Below are positions 44,487-56,400 of a DNA stretch of 64,000 nucleotides, one piece after another. Both the position numbers and the translations under genes were made by a program. The notes under the pieces are model-generated. The model saw only the letters and a program-made list of their open reading frames with translations. It did not search any database and had not been told where the DNA came from. The DNA is from Hippopus hippopus. Lineage: Eukaryota > Mollusca > Bivalvia > Cardiida > Cardiidae. The stretch lies in contig OX328108.1 of assembly GCA_946811185.2 (NCBI GenBank), forward strand, positions 10,002,412 through 10,066,411, read 5' to 3'. Every line of letters begins with the position of its first letter. Within the stretch, counting starts at the first letter, position 1.

Positions 44487-44750
44487 TTTGAGCCATGTTG
44501 CGGTAAAAGAGGGTTTAATCATGCATCTCCGTGATGCATGATACCAAGCAAGTCATCACAATAATTATACATCCATATAACTGACTGAATCAAAAGGCAT
44601 GCATACTGGTCCTTTGACATGCAAAAAGTTGAAAAATAGATCTAGCAAAGAGTTTTGACCCAGGTTAGCTTGCGCGGACTGCACAGGCCGACCTGGGTCG
44701 ATAGTTTTTTGCAAATGCATTTTAAAAGCCCCCTTTTTACAGATCATAAA
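44487..44750 (-). mobile_element. Family E MITE
   Basis: TTGAGCCATGTTGCGG at the left; hairpin GACCCAGGTTAGCTTGCGCG/GGCCGACCTGGGTCGATA at 44660-44703. The right end has lost GCATGGCTCAT. Confidence 0.8.
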
Positions 44751-45193
44751 TCCGGCTTTCTCTGTAAATGATATTTTGAAACAGTCAAAATCTAGTTTAG
44801 TCATGATTTCTACGACACAATATTTTCCGCGAAAAAACGGCTCGTGTATGACGTAAAAATAGCACGATTAATGACGTCATTATTTGCTAGCAAGGATCAT
44901 TGCGTATGTTTATATAGAAATAGACGCTTAATACGCTGAAAGTAAGTAAGAAATTAGATAATCTGTACTCATTAAACTGAAAATGATTTTTAAGTAATCA
45001 TTCTATCGGTAGATAATTATTGTCATTTTTGACCAATCAGGTACTTGTGCGAAAGATTGTCATACGTGTGACGTTGTGCGACTAACCGGAAGACACCCAA
45101 TTTTTAGTCATCCCTATTTAGATTTAGACTAAAACCCATAACGAAGTCGGAATTTCATTTTTAAAAATCTAGAACGGTGTTACCGCAAAACGA

Positions 45194-45244
45194 GCTTCGC
45201 TCGTTACGGGCTTCGCCCGTAACTCGCTATCGCTCGTTATTACC
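45194..45244. repeat. Cluster of three nested small hairpins
   Basis: CGAGCTTCGCTCG, ACGGGCTTCGCCCGT and CTCGCTATCGCTCG follow each other with GCTTCG-type loops. Confidence 0.8.
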
Positions 45245-45425
45245 CTGAAAACAAGGGAGGCTATGTGATAAATGACCTTCCGACCCAGCTTTTGATTGTC
45301 CCACCGGCATGAAGAGTATAAGGGAGATAACCGGCTTAACGTGTCACGAAAAGTAGGAGTTATTTCCGTTTGACTATGAATATTTGACCGTTACCTTATT
45401 ACTTCCCAAGTTCCCACCTCTACCG

Positions 45426-45637
45426 TTAACCCTTAGGCTGCTAAGCGAGACACTGACCATTTGCGGGCAGTGTAGATCAAGATCAGACTGCACAGAACGT
45501 GCAGTCTGATCTTTGATCTACACTGTCCGATAAGGTGATATCTTTTCCCCCAAAAACACCTTTGAAATAGCGAAAATTGGGATTTTAATTATCGGCTTGA
45601 AAGTTTTATTTCACTTATTTAGCAGGATAAGGTTTAA
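45426..45637 (+). mobile_element. Family B TTAA MITE, reference copy
   Basis: A 212-bp copy from TTAACCCTTAGGCTGCTAAG to GCAGGATAAGGTTTAA. The core hairpin ATCAGACTGCACAGAACGTG... at 45479-45520 pairs perfectly at its centre. Confidence 0.92.
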
Positions 45638-45892
45638 CGAAATGGAAGCTTGTCCGATTTTCAGTGAGCAAATTTCTTCCTTGTTGTTCAATGGCCAGTT
45701 CGAAGAGGTAAAGAAAATACATCCTTATTAATACCTCCATGAACGCAACACAATGGAAATGGAATAGACCATACTTCTTTGTGTGGTTACAGGCATCAAA
45801 CAGATCCCGAACAAATCTTAAAATTACGTTGTGATGCAATAGCGTTTCATTAGAACACAAGCTTGGATTGGTTGAATCGTATCTTAATCCGC
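45638..45892. other. No gene recognised
   Basis: The reverse frame over this stretch begins beyond it and has no known domain. Confidence 0.45.
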
Positions 45893-46096
45893 AGCCAATA
45901 CTATTTCAGTCATAGCACGTCGACAGTATTCATGTGTCCTGGGTTTCACCAGAACAAGGCTAGGGCTCTGAAATGCCTTGCCCATTGACACTCCCACGAA
46001 AAATCCAGCACTTCCGGTGAATCTTGAACCAGGGACCACCAGATTATGAACCCTGCACTTTACCCTTGAGCAACACAGGACTCTACCACCGGTTTG
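45893..46096 (-). mobile_element. SINE S2, inverted
   Basis: The minus strand has a head around CCTGTGTTGCTCAAGGGTAA, B box CCTGGTTCAAGATTC and GTGGGAGTGTCAATGGGCAA. Confidence 0.8.
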
Positions 46097-46837
46097 GAAT
46101 GAGTTAGCCAAAATCCGAGTTTTGAACCACCTAACATCATTTACATCTCGAGGCCAATTTTTTCATACAACAGATTGAGCATTCGGTAACCGTTATTTAG
46201 CAAACTGGCCACTCACCAACCGGCAGGGATCAGATCAAATCTTTTGCTTGCGGGATACTTATATTGAGCCTTCCACCTCCTGCTATGGAGGTGGATGCTC
46301 ACATCATTTATCCACGAAAGTAGAAAATAAAGATATGTTGCGATAAAATACTGGTCTCCACAAACTTTCCGAAACAAAACACAAACACCGTCGTCCAGAT
46401 AAACTCCATCTGCAGCGAGGGAGTTCTCGGTACGATCCCTTATCAGGCCATCATCTAGAATACTATCATCCATTCACAACACTATTTTTTTGGCATCAGC
46501 ATCTGAGGTACCTTTCACTAAACTGCATACGCACGAAATTTGCGTTCGCAGTTTTTGTAAGGAAGCATGAAGTCTGAAAGTGAGTTTCACTGAACTGCAG
46601 ATCTTTAGGTTATTCTAAATGAGTTATTCTAAAGACTTAAGCTTGGTTGCATATTCTTTTCAAGGATATTTTTAGTATGGAAAAATGACAAACCAAACAC
46701 GAAAGGAAATGTGCTGAATGATTTATTCTGATTTCCAGACAGACAGAGAAGGACATATTAGAGTGGTAGCCAAGAATGGCCATTGTTGAGACTGAACAAG
46801 TTCATAAGCACTTTCAAAGCTCAAGGGCAATAATTGA
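46097..46837. other. No gene recognised
   Basis: Contains a small perfect inverted repeat, CCACCTCC...GGAGGTGG, at 46267-46293. Nothing else is supported. Confidence 0.45.
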
Positions 46838-46990
46838 TTGTATGGTGTTTAAGGCCGTTTTCAACATTATTTCAGTATATCGCGGGGGCCAGTGCACCTA
46901 TCCATTTTTTTCCTGGAGTTTCTTTTTACCAATACTCCATACAGTATTCTTTCAAAGTCACATAACCATCGTCGAAACGATGGACAGCGG
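46838..46990 (-). mobile_element. SINE S1, 3' half, inverted
   Basis: TATGGTGTTTAAGGCCGTTT, CAACATTATTTCAGTATATC, GGAGTTTCTTTTTACCAATA. Confidence 0.82.
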
Positions 46991-46999
46991 TGCAATAAA

Positions 47000-47227
47000 G
47001 GGCAAGGACTTCACAATCTCGACTTTTAACGATCCTGAGAACAAAGCTTTTTGAAAACACTGTGGGAAAACGAGAAAATGCTGGTAACCAGCATTTTCTC
47101 CTTTTTCCACAATGTTTTCTACACTTCCCAAAAGAAATTTCAAATTTCAAGTCACACTTACCTTGTCGTCTGAAAAATGCTTTCAATTCGGTCAGGTCTA
47201 CATTTTTGTCGTTTGGCAAAGAGTTAA
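47000..47227 (+). mobile_element. Family A TTAA MITE
   Basis: CTTCACAATCTCGACTTTTA, hairpin at 47052-47118, GTCGTTTGGCAAAGAGTTAA at the right. Confidence 0.85.
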
Positions 47228-47496
47228 AATTGCTTATAGATATGTTCGCCAGATTAAGACAGATTACACAGAGCATGCACGTAATCTTGGACATACAATG
47301 CCCAATACTCATACAAGCATTGTGTTAGCAAAGAAGCTATTAAACAAAATATAGTCAATCTTGCTTGAGCAACTACCTCTACTTTGCGACCCCTTGTATT
47401 AGCTCTTTCACTACTGAATAAATAAACTGCATTTTCGCAAAGGCTAAAAATATATTTCCTCCACAAGATCAAGAAACAGTTCGGTCATAGTCTAGA

Positions 47497-47612
47497 ATAT
47501 AGCAGTGGACAGTGCAGATCAGAGATCAGACTGCACGTTCTGTGCAGTCTGATCTTAATCTACACTGTCCACAAAAAGCTTCTTGTGTCGTCTATGGTAT
47601 GGAAAGAGTTAA
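47497..47612 (+). mobile_element. CAGACTGCA hairpin MITE ending GAGTTAA
   Basis: Perfect stem GATCAGACTGCACGTTCTGT...TGCAGTCTGATC, with a GGTATGGAAAGAGTTAA right end as in families A/C. The left end is unclear. Confidence 0.7.
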
Positions 47613-47654
47613 GCGGCCTCTATTCAATGCCATGTTAAAATTTAAGTTCCATGT

Positions 47655-47775
47655 AAGAGGTAGAGATCACAACTATAAATCCTTTGAATTTTTACTAAAT
47701 CCTATCTTGTTGGTACTCATTAGAATCTTCTTGATGAGCCGATTCTAACGAGTACTACCAACACAGGATTTAGTT
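47655..47775. repeat. Interrupted inverted repeat
   Basis: TTTTTACTAAATCCTATCTT-GTTGGTACTC and GAGTACTACCAACACAGGATTTAGTTGAAAA pair around ATTAGAATCTTCTTGATGAGCCGATTCTAA. Confidence 0.75.
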
Positions 47776-48115
47776 GAAAACTGTGATTTTTCACAATTAC
47801 CTCACCTCCTTTTATCATTAGGAGACCATTGTCTTAAGAGACCACCTTTTGAAAGTCCCAAGGGTGGTTGCTTAATACAAGTTTCATTGTATCTCGGGGT
47901 CATTTTTACTGTCTTTTGGTGCTAAGAGAGTTGCAGAAGATGTGGAATGTTTTGACAGCCAGTTAAACCAAAAGACTGAAACGAATGAACACTCTTTAAC
48001 AAAAAAAAAAAAAAAAAGAAAATTAACCTAAAACTAAACCTGTTCTTATTTCACCAACTGAAAGTCATAAAGTATCTATGCAACTTCTTCAACACATCAT
48101 TATAGCACATTCTAT

Positions 48116-48390
48116 ATGACCCATGCTCTGTGAAAAGGAGACTTAATGCATTTGCTAAAAGTATCAACCCAGGTCAGCCTGCGCAGTCCACGCAGGCTGA
48201 CCTGGGCTGAAACTTTTCGCTTTTGGTCAATTTTCTGTATGTCCAGGGACCAGTCTACCTCATGATTCAGTCGGTCGTTTAAAAAAAAAAAAAAAAGTGG
48301 CAAATATGGATCCATAATCATGTGATGGCTTGATTGGTACAATGCATCACGAAGATGAATTAAGCCCCCTTTTGCAAGAGCATGGCTCAT
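48116..48390 (+). mobile_element. Family E MITE
   Basis: ATGACCCATGCTCTGTG to AGAGCATGGCTCAT. The hairpin at 48167-48210 is near perfect (CCCAGGTCAGCCTGCGCAG/CACGCAGGCTGACCTGGG). Confidence 0.9.
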
Positions 48391-48490
48391 TTATACATGT
48401 ATTGTATATATCTTTTACATATCAAATCAGAAAAATCTGTAATTACAAATACAACAGGCAAGTTTTTAAAGATACAATACAGAATTTACC

Positions 48491-48718
48491 AAACCCTTTA
48501 TGACACAATCCTAAGTATCAATGATCCTGATAAAGAATGCTTCTGAAAACACTGTAGGAAAAGTAGAGAATGCTAGTGACCAGCATTTTCTACTTTTCCT
48601 GCAATATTTTCTACCATTTCAAAACCAATTCCCCTTTAAGTGCATCATGCTGAATTTGCCATCTGCAAATGTTTTCATTAGGGACAAACCTAAAATGTTG
48701 TTGATGGCAAGGAGTTAA
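48491..48718 (+). mobile_element. Family A TTAA MITE, with matched arm changes
   Basis: AAACCCTTTATGACACAATC to GGCAAGGAGTTAA. In the hairpin, AGGAAAAGTAGA on the left is matched by TCTACTTTTCCT on the right, though the family consensus is GGGAAAAGGAGA. Confidence 0.87.
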
Positions 48719-48763
48719 ACATGGTGTAATTAAAACAGAATGACAGTTGAAGGCGTTAATAAA

Positions 48764-48898
48764 ATTTCTCCTTTTCCTGCAATGTTTTCTATCATTTCAA
48801 AGACAAATCCCCTGATGTGCATTGTTCCGAATTTGCCGTCTGCAAATGTTTTCAAAAGGGACAAACCTAAAATGTTGCTGTTTTTGCCAAAGAGTTGT
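48764..48898 (+). mobile_element. Family A MITE, right half
   Basis: TTTCTCCTTTTCCTGCAATG to GCCAAAGAGTTGTAA. It resembles the right half of its left neighbour closely, so it may be a local duplication. Confidence 0.8.
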
Positions 48899-49018
48899 AA
48901 TTAAAACAGAATGACAAATGGAGGCATTAATAGTAAAAGAGATTTCTTTTCAAATCCTACTGAATATAAGCATATCTGCTCAGAATGTAAATGAAAATAT
49001 AACAAAGAAATTTAACCA

Positions 49019-49247
49019 TCAACTCTTTACAACACAATCCAAACTTTAAACGACCTTGAGAAAGAAGACTTTAGAAAACATAGTGGGAAAAGGAGAAAAT
49101 GCTGGTAACCAGAATTTTCTCCTTTTCCCACAATGTTTTCTATCCTTTTAAAGACAACTTCCACAATATGAACCATACTAAATTTGTCATTCGCAAATAC
49201 TTTGGGTTTGGACATGTCTAAAATTTTGCTGTGTAGTAGAAGGTTAA
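49019..49247 (+). mobile_element. Family A TTAA MITE
   Basis: TCAACTCTTTACAACACAAT to GTAGTAGAAGGTTAA, good hairpin at 49074-49141. Confidence 0.87.
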
Positions 49248-49431
49248 GCACCAAGCACAACTGTAGTGTTTCTTTTGCCAAATGTGCAAAGCAGGATCAA
49301 GATCACACAAAGTGCAGTTTTAGTCCAAATTCAACATTGTCTCTCTGTTAATCAAAGACTAGCCATCTGACTGATTGAGATATTCCTTCTCTGCACAACA
49401 GATTGGTAGTCTTTGAACCAAGATTCCCAGT

Positions 49432-49661
49432 TTAATCTTTTTCCAAGTAATACAATGTTTTGATAACCCAGAGGAAGAAGCCTTTTGAAAACATTGTGAG
49501 AAAAGGAGAAAATGCTGGTTACCAGCATTTTCTCCTTTTCCCACAATTTTTTTCAATCCTATTACAGTCGAATCTCACCATCTGAGCAACATCTAATTTG
49601 TTGTCTGCAGAAGCTTTAAAATTGGACCAGTCTAAAATTTTGTATTGTGGTAAAAGGTTAA
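49432..49661 (+). mobile_element. Family A TTAA MITE
   Basis: TTAATCTTTTTCCAAGTAAT to GTGGTAAAAGGTTAA; the last TTAA (49658-49661) also opens a family C element. Confidence 0.87.
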
Positions 49662-49775
49662 GCCCCAAAGGCAAAAATAGAGGCTTTTCTAAATGGCACA
49701 GCTCAAGGTCAGACTTCACAGAATGTATAGTCTGATCGTAGATCTATACTATCCACTTGTTTGATCAAGCCTATA
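49658..49775 (+). mobile_element. Family C MITE, truncated
   Basis: TTAAGCCCCAAAGGCAAAAA, worn hairpin, CACTTGTTTGATCAAGCC; it then stops. Confidence 0.72.
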
Positions 49776-50029
49776 AGAGAATAACCTTGTCTGAGTCTTG
49801 GTACAATGTAAGATATTCTTACTAAAGTAAGCTTGAGTTACAGTATCCTTGATTTTCCTAACTAACCATGTCCATTTTAGTTTTGTGGAGCTAAGCGGCC
49901 CAGTGCAAAAACAGACAATGTTTACCGAAACAACAAGCTGTGAAAAGAAGCTGTCACAACAATTCAGAAACAAATCCAAAGCAAACACATCTTTAATATT
50001 TACATAGGACATAAATGAGTCAAGATTCC

Positions 50030-50035
50030 TTTATT
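50030..50035 (-). terminator. Possible poly(A) signal of TUT1
   Basis: The minus strand reads AATAAA about 150 bases after the TUT1 stop codon. It is the nearest canonical signal; its use is inferred. Confidence 0.5.
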
Positions 50036-50182
50036 ATCCAAAGATCAACGACATATTTCGTCAAAGTAGTTATTTTTTTCTTGAGTAGCTTTCAAAGAAC
50101 GATTCAAAATATCCACATAGGCTAATAATGAATTTCAAACTTGCTTGCAATCCTTTCCACATGGAACACATAGAGGTCCATA

Positions 50183-50452
50183 TCAGTTAAAGAATTTCTC
50201 TAACATCCTGTACAGATACATTTTGGTGAATTGAAAGAATGTACCAAAATCTCTTTCCCCCTCCTTACAATCCATCCGGACTGTAACCTTGGTCTCCGTT
50301 TCAGTGATGTGAGAATTCATAAAGCAGTAGAAACCCACAACTGGCTTGTTCAGTGGAGCCCCGTCATTCTGCCATATAGTGGAAGAAATCATCTTCTCCA
50401 TGGGAATTCCTTCCTCCGTTCTACTTTCTTGATGTAACAGATAGCTCTTCAC
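50183..50452 (-). CDS. TUT1: TUT1 last coding exon
   Basis: The acceptor TTTCCAG precedes GTGAAGAGC in phase 0. The 89 codons end YLYRMLEKFFN and TGA (50183-50185). The final DFGTFFQFTKMYLYRMLEKF helix is amphipathic and matches in position and character the C-terminal helix of the TUT1 KA-1 domain. Confidence 0.85.
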   Translation of the reverse strand: MKSYLLHQESRTEEGIPMEKMISSTIWQNDGAPLNKPVVGFYCFMNSHITETETKVTVRMDCKEGERDFGTFFQFTKMYLYRMLEKFFN

Positions 50453-53400
50453 CTGGAAATTTATACAAACTTATACCAGATATTCCAAGGTTTCAACAGC
50501 CCTTTAGAAGAAAACGTTTGAATATATTGTGGCAAACAGGTTAACTCTTTCCCAAACAGCAAAATTTTTGACTGGAAAAACTAGAATTTGTTTTTCTACA
50601 AAAAAACAGATGTCTCCCCCCTTTTTGGTGTCAGAAGGATTGATTTGTCACCAAGGCAATTTCTAACTGAAATAATGGTCATTTTTCTCTAATGGTTTTC
50701 GAGTTATAGAGTGGACACGAAATTGTACGTAAAATGAGTAAGGAAAATAATCAAAGGGAAATAACTCGAAAAATATACAAGCCAGAGTTATGGTTCTTGT
50801 GCATGACACTTCATCTCATGGTGCTTTACAAATGTGTTAAAGTTTTATCAAACTATCTAAAAAGGTTTTTGAGTTATAGAGCACACACCATTTGCGAAGA
50901 AAAATAAAGGGAAATAACTCGAAAAATATACAAGCCAGAGTTATGGTTCTTGTGCATGACACTTCATCTCATGGTGCTTTACAAATGTGTAAAGTGCTAT
51001 CAAAATATCTTAAAAGGTTTTCGAGTTATAGAGCGGACACAATTTAAGAAGGAAAATAATCAAAGGGAAATAACTCGAAAAATGTACAAGCCAGAGTTAT
51101 GATTCTTGTGCATGACACTTCGTCTCCTGGTGCTTTACAAATGTGTGAAGTTTTATCAAAATATCTTAAAAGGTTTTCGAGTTATAGAGCACACACCATT
51201 TGTGAAGGAAAATAAAGGGAAATAACTCGAAAAATATACAAGCCAGAGTTATGATTCTTGTGCATGACACTTCGTCTCCTGGTGCTTTACAAATGTGTAA
51301 AGGTTTATCAAAATATCTTAAAAGGTTTTCGAGTTATAGAGCAGACATGATTTGTGAAGGAAAATAATCGAAGGGAAATAACTCGAAAAATATACAAGCC
51401 AGAGTTATGATTCTTGTGCATGACACTTCGTCTAATGGTGCTTTACAAAGGTGTGAAGTTTTATCAAAATATCTTAAAAGGTTTTCCGAGTTATAGAGTG
51501 GACACGATTTGTGACGGACAGACAGACGGACAGACGGATGACAGGGGTGAGACATAATTAAAAGCATGTGCAGACGACAACATAAAAGTAGCTCAAATGA
51601 TGATATCTGTCTTTGATAGAATAGAAAACAATGTGGGAAAAGGTGAAAATGCTGGTCACTACCAGTTTTTCCTTTTCCTGCAATGTTTTCAAAAGATTTT
51701 ATCTTCACGGTCAATAAACTTGGGATTGTGTGGTAAAGGGTTAAATGGTGATTTTATTCTTTTCCTTGAATATTTTCTACCCTTTCAAGGACAGTATTTC
51801 ATCAATTGAACAACATCTGATACCACGTCTGTACATGTTTTAACTCTTTGTCAAACAACAAAATTTTGGACCATATCGAAAGTAGATGACGAATCAAATA
51901 TGGCTCAAGTGATGGGGTTTGTCTTTGAAAGGGTAGAAAACGTTATGATAAGCATTTTCTCCTATTCTCATAATGTTTATAAAAGTTCTTTTCCACAAGA
52001 CGGCTAAGACTTGGATTGTTTGGGAAGAATATTGAGAACAACTCAGTGGATCAAGAGAAGCCTTTACTAATTCTACATCTTTATCACCGAGCCACGCAAA
52101 AACCCTATTCCTCAGGGTCAATAGAACTTACAGAAGGCCAAGTTTCAGTAAAGCATTTATCAACTCTTTGACAGAAAACAAAACTTTGGACTTGCCTAAC
52201 TTGCAGGTCACTGCAGCCAACAAATGAAATGTGTCTCAAATGATGGAAGTTGTCTTTGAAAGGGTAGAAAGCATTGTGGGAAAACACACGATGCTTTCAA
52301 AAGCCTTCACCTCCAGCGAAAAATGAAATGTTTCTTAAATGCTGGCAGTTGTCCTTGAAAGGTTAGAAAACATTTAGAAAGAAGGAGAAAATGCTGCTTA
52401 CCAGCATTTTCTCCTTTTCCCGAAATGTTTTCAGTAGCCTTCACCTTCAGGGTTATTAAAACTCTGGACTGTGTTGTAAAAGGTTTAATCCTCATTTCTG
52501 AGGTCTGATAATGTGCTTACCTTTTTCCTTCTAGCCCATGTCATACACCAAGCTCTCATAAAGTACTGGCAGCTGACCTCCGAGTCTGAGTCCTCTTTGT
52601 ACCTCAAGGCAGGCTCCTCCGGTTTGTAATTTATCAGCTCCTCTCCATCATCTGAATCTTCTTCAATCAAATCATCAATACTGAACTCGTACTTCCTCAC
52701 CCCTCGGAACCTTTTCGGAGTCTCCATTTCAAGGTCAAATATACTTGGAGGCCTGCAAATAACAGGTGAAAAATTACTTATATATTTAAGCCATGCTCTG
52801 TGAAAAAAGGATTTGGTGCATTTGAAAAAAAGCGCTGACCCAGGTCATCCTGAGCGGTCCACGCAGGCTGACCTGGATCAAACCTTTTTGATATAATTGG
52901 TGACATTTCATATGACAAAGGACCAGCATAGCTCATGATTTAATCAGTTGTTAAACAAAAAGAACTTTATGGATCCATAATTATGTGATGACTTGTTTGG
53001 TATAATGCATCACAGAGATCCATTAAATCCTGTTTTGCTGGAGTGCTGCTCATTTACTAGTTTAGCTATGCTTCACAGACATATAAAGGTATTTTAGGTT
53101 AACTGTATATAAACAATCCCATGTTTATACCAGCTTTATTTTATGCTTTCCGGTAGGTTATCGAGAAATATCGGTGAAATATTTTTCGATATTTCATGGT
53201 TACGACCAGTGAAAATACCGATTTTTATATTCTAACTCTTCAATTGAAGGCGGAAACAGTTGTTCCCGTGCGTTAGTTACCTAGGTAAAATGCACGTGCC
53301 TCACAACCAGATTTACCTTACATTTCTCGCGCATGACGTAATATTGTAATGCATTGCTATGCGGAAGGGGTACGCCACTGGGAATAACCGAATATAACTG

Positions 53401-56400
53401 TACTGGATTTTGATTAAGTTCCCCCCAGAAAAGCTGAAAAGCATAAAATAAATAGAATATTTGTTTTTTACGGTGAAAGATCGAAATTTATTTCATCTCG
53501 TGAACATCATCGGTAATATTTTCACTCGATGAAATAAATTTTGATCTTTCACCGTAAAAAACAAATATCCTCTATATATTTCATTGAGGAAGACAGCTTT
53601 TCACCCTTTACCAAAAAAACCCCATCTTTTAACCCTTAGAGCCAGATAAACCTATCAGACACTTTCAACATAGAAATATGACCCAAATAATTACAATTTC
53701 ATGGTCTCTTTTGTCTAGTGTTTCAGAAAGTGGACAGTGTAGGTCAAAGATCAGGCTGCATGTTTTGCCTGTTCCAATGATTCACAGCAATCTTCATAAT
53801 GAAATTGGCCAAGCGGTTTAGCCAATCAGAAGTTGTGTTACTTTCAACTTTAGAAAATTCTTCAGCATAAGACTAAGAACATTCTTAAGAACACTTGGTG
53901 AAAACAGACTGCAGACTATGGGACCTGGCTCCGCCCCCAAATCAGAGTCATCAGTGATTAGTCACTTACCTTGGCCTTTTCTGTCCACCTGACGTTGAAG
54001 CTTCCTCTTCACCATTTTCTTCTTCTTCCTGCTGGCTTTGCTCGGCACCCTCTTCCATGGTACTCTCACTGGATTGTTTCTTGTCATTTGGATAAAAAGG
54101 CTCTCCCCTCTTTAGAGCTTCACATCTTTCTTTGAATTTTTCTTCAGCTATACGTCTTTTTTCATTTCTCCTTTCTTCCCTTCTCTTTCTGCAAGTGACA
54201 TAAAACAATAAATTTGAGGCACGATCTAGCAAAAGGGGGCTTAATGCAGATGCACTATACCAAGAAAGAAAGCCATGACATCACAAGGGATCCACATTTT
54301 CCATTTTATCTAACGATTGACTAGATCATGAGGTAGACTGGTCCTTTGACATGCAGAAAATTGACCAATAGCAAAAGGTTTTTGACCTGGGTCGATACTT
54401 TTTGCAGATGCCTTAAGCCCCCTTATCACAGAGCATGGTTCATTCATCTATTAACTGTGATTGTAACAACCTATGAATCATGAGGTATGATATTCCTTTG
54501 ACATGTAAAAAATTTAAAATTTCTACCCAGGTCAGCCTACGCGGCTGAAATGGGTCATTACTTTTTTGCAGATGCATTAAGCCCCTTTTTATTACAAAGC
54601 ATGGTTCAATTTGTGAACCGCTTTTTTTTTACCTAAATATTAGCAAATAAAAGTAGCTAAATTCAACAAAATTGAATACAGAACTGGGTATGGTAGCTGG
54701 TTTGTTTGGAGTAAAATGCTGATTTACTACCATATTTTGGCCATATCAATATACTAGAGCAACTTTCCATACATTCAAAGCATGACATTCTTTCCAAACG
54801 AATGGCTGCTTTCCCACAGAAAAACTGTGTTTAAAATGTATGGCAGTGAGAGAGGATCTTTTTTGAACTCAGGACTCATTGATTACTTGCCCTGTATTAA
54901 TTTGTTTGTGAGGCAGGGTTGCATCTAGAAATTTTCAAATAGGGGGGCTGTCCCCCTTCATCTTCAGAAAAAGGGGGGGGGGTGGCATGTTCCCCCCCCC
55001 CTTCAAGTGTAAAGAGGGGGGACAAATTTCATGGTGGTTCCCATAATGTGGTAAAGGGTTAATGCATTATATGTTTTTGTCTTTGGGAAAATAATAAAGA
55101 TCATATACATTAGAGGATTATTATATTCTAATCTTCTTTGTATGAATGTCCTGTTCTTCTTCTTTAACACTTGTTACAGTATAATCACTGTAAGACAAGT
55201 AGACTAACCCCCATCCTACTCTATCTATCCTACGTTCTTCAGTATTTTCATTTCATAAATTCGCCGTCATTTTTACCTCAGTGTTAGACAGAGATTTTAG
55301 CTTTCATCTGTTGTTTCATACAGATATTTATGTAAATTTACTGCTTAAATTCACTACCAAAGCTGAAAAGACAGTCTAAAATGCCTCTGATCGACGATGT
55401 CAAATTGATATATTGCTGCTTCATGTGTTTTTGCGGTCTCTTTTCATGTCAATTAATTTTTTTGAAAGTATTTCCACATGATATTGCAAGAATTTGTCAA
55501 TAAGGGTTGCAGGTCACTTCAAAACATGTCCATCTAGATAAGCGGACTGACATCATAATCTCGCTTTTCATTACACGCCAGCTTGTTAAGTTGTGATAAA
55601 CGGTGATGTGTGGTCCGTCATACTTAATACTCACTGTTTACGATGGAGTTATTTTCTTTCATGAATTTTGTAGTCTTAAGACATCACCTGTTGCCAGCAG
55701 ATTCACCAGTGCATCATTTTTGGACACATTTTCCCTAAATTGTCGCATTCGGTGATCAACAGCTTGGGCCCTGCAGTGAGGCTTTTTGTCTGCATAACAC
55801 AGATGACAAGTGTCTATTTATCAATACGATCAAAATAACCTAATAGTCTACAATTTAAGTTTAGATCTATGGTTTTAACTTTCGAATGATTATGTGGGTG
55901 ACCATGCAAATTTTGTTACATTTTATTCCCCCCAACTTGCCCAATCCTTTTTTCTCTCTTTTTCCCTGATTACGGTGCACAAGATCATGCAATTTTTGCG
56001 GGCTAGTTCGTTTTAGTATGGAATTTGGTGCGCAAACAAATTTAGTTTTTGCGGGATTTTTGATTTTGATGCGGGATTTCGGCAATCCCGCACTCTAGAT
56101 GCAACCCTGGTGAGGTATTTAACACCGTTTTTAACCCTAAACCTGTTAAATGAATGAAATAAAACTTTCAAGCCGATTGAAAAAACCCCAAATTTTGCTG
56201 TTTCTAAGGTACATCTTGGGGAAAGATATCCGCGTACTGGAGTGTAGATCCAAAATCAGACTGTGCATTCTGTGCAATCTGATCATGATCTTCACCGTCT
56301 GCAAAAAGCCACTGAGTTGCACTTAGCAGCCTAAGGATTAACAACATTTCAGCTATTTCTTGACGGCCATTGCCCTTTCTTTACTTTGCATAATATTCTT

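Larger units (their letters stand above)
43640..44645. repeat. TAGATCTA-rich kilobase
   Basis: AGATCT occurs 11 times (43650, 43723, 43886, 43946, 44076, 44101, 44113, 44358, 44445, 44451, 44638), ten within TAGATCTA. One copy sits inside a SINE and another inside a family E MITE. Confidence 0.85.

Noticed and set aside
46926..47312. 128-residue reverse frame
   Set aside because: Built from a family A MITE. Similar GENAG(Y/N)QHFLLF words recur in frames from many copies.
51334..51714. 126-residue reverse frame
   Set aside because: Formed by the tandem array and a family A MITE.
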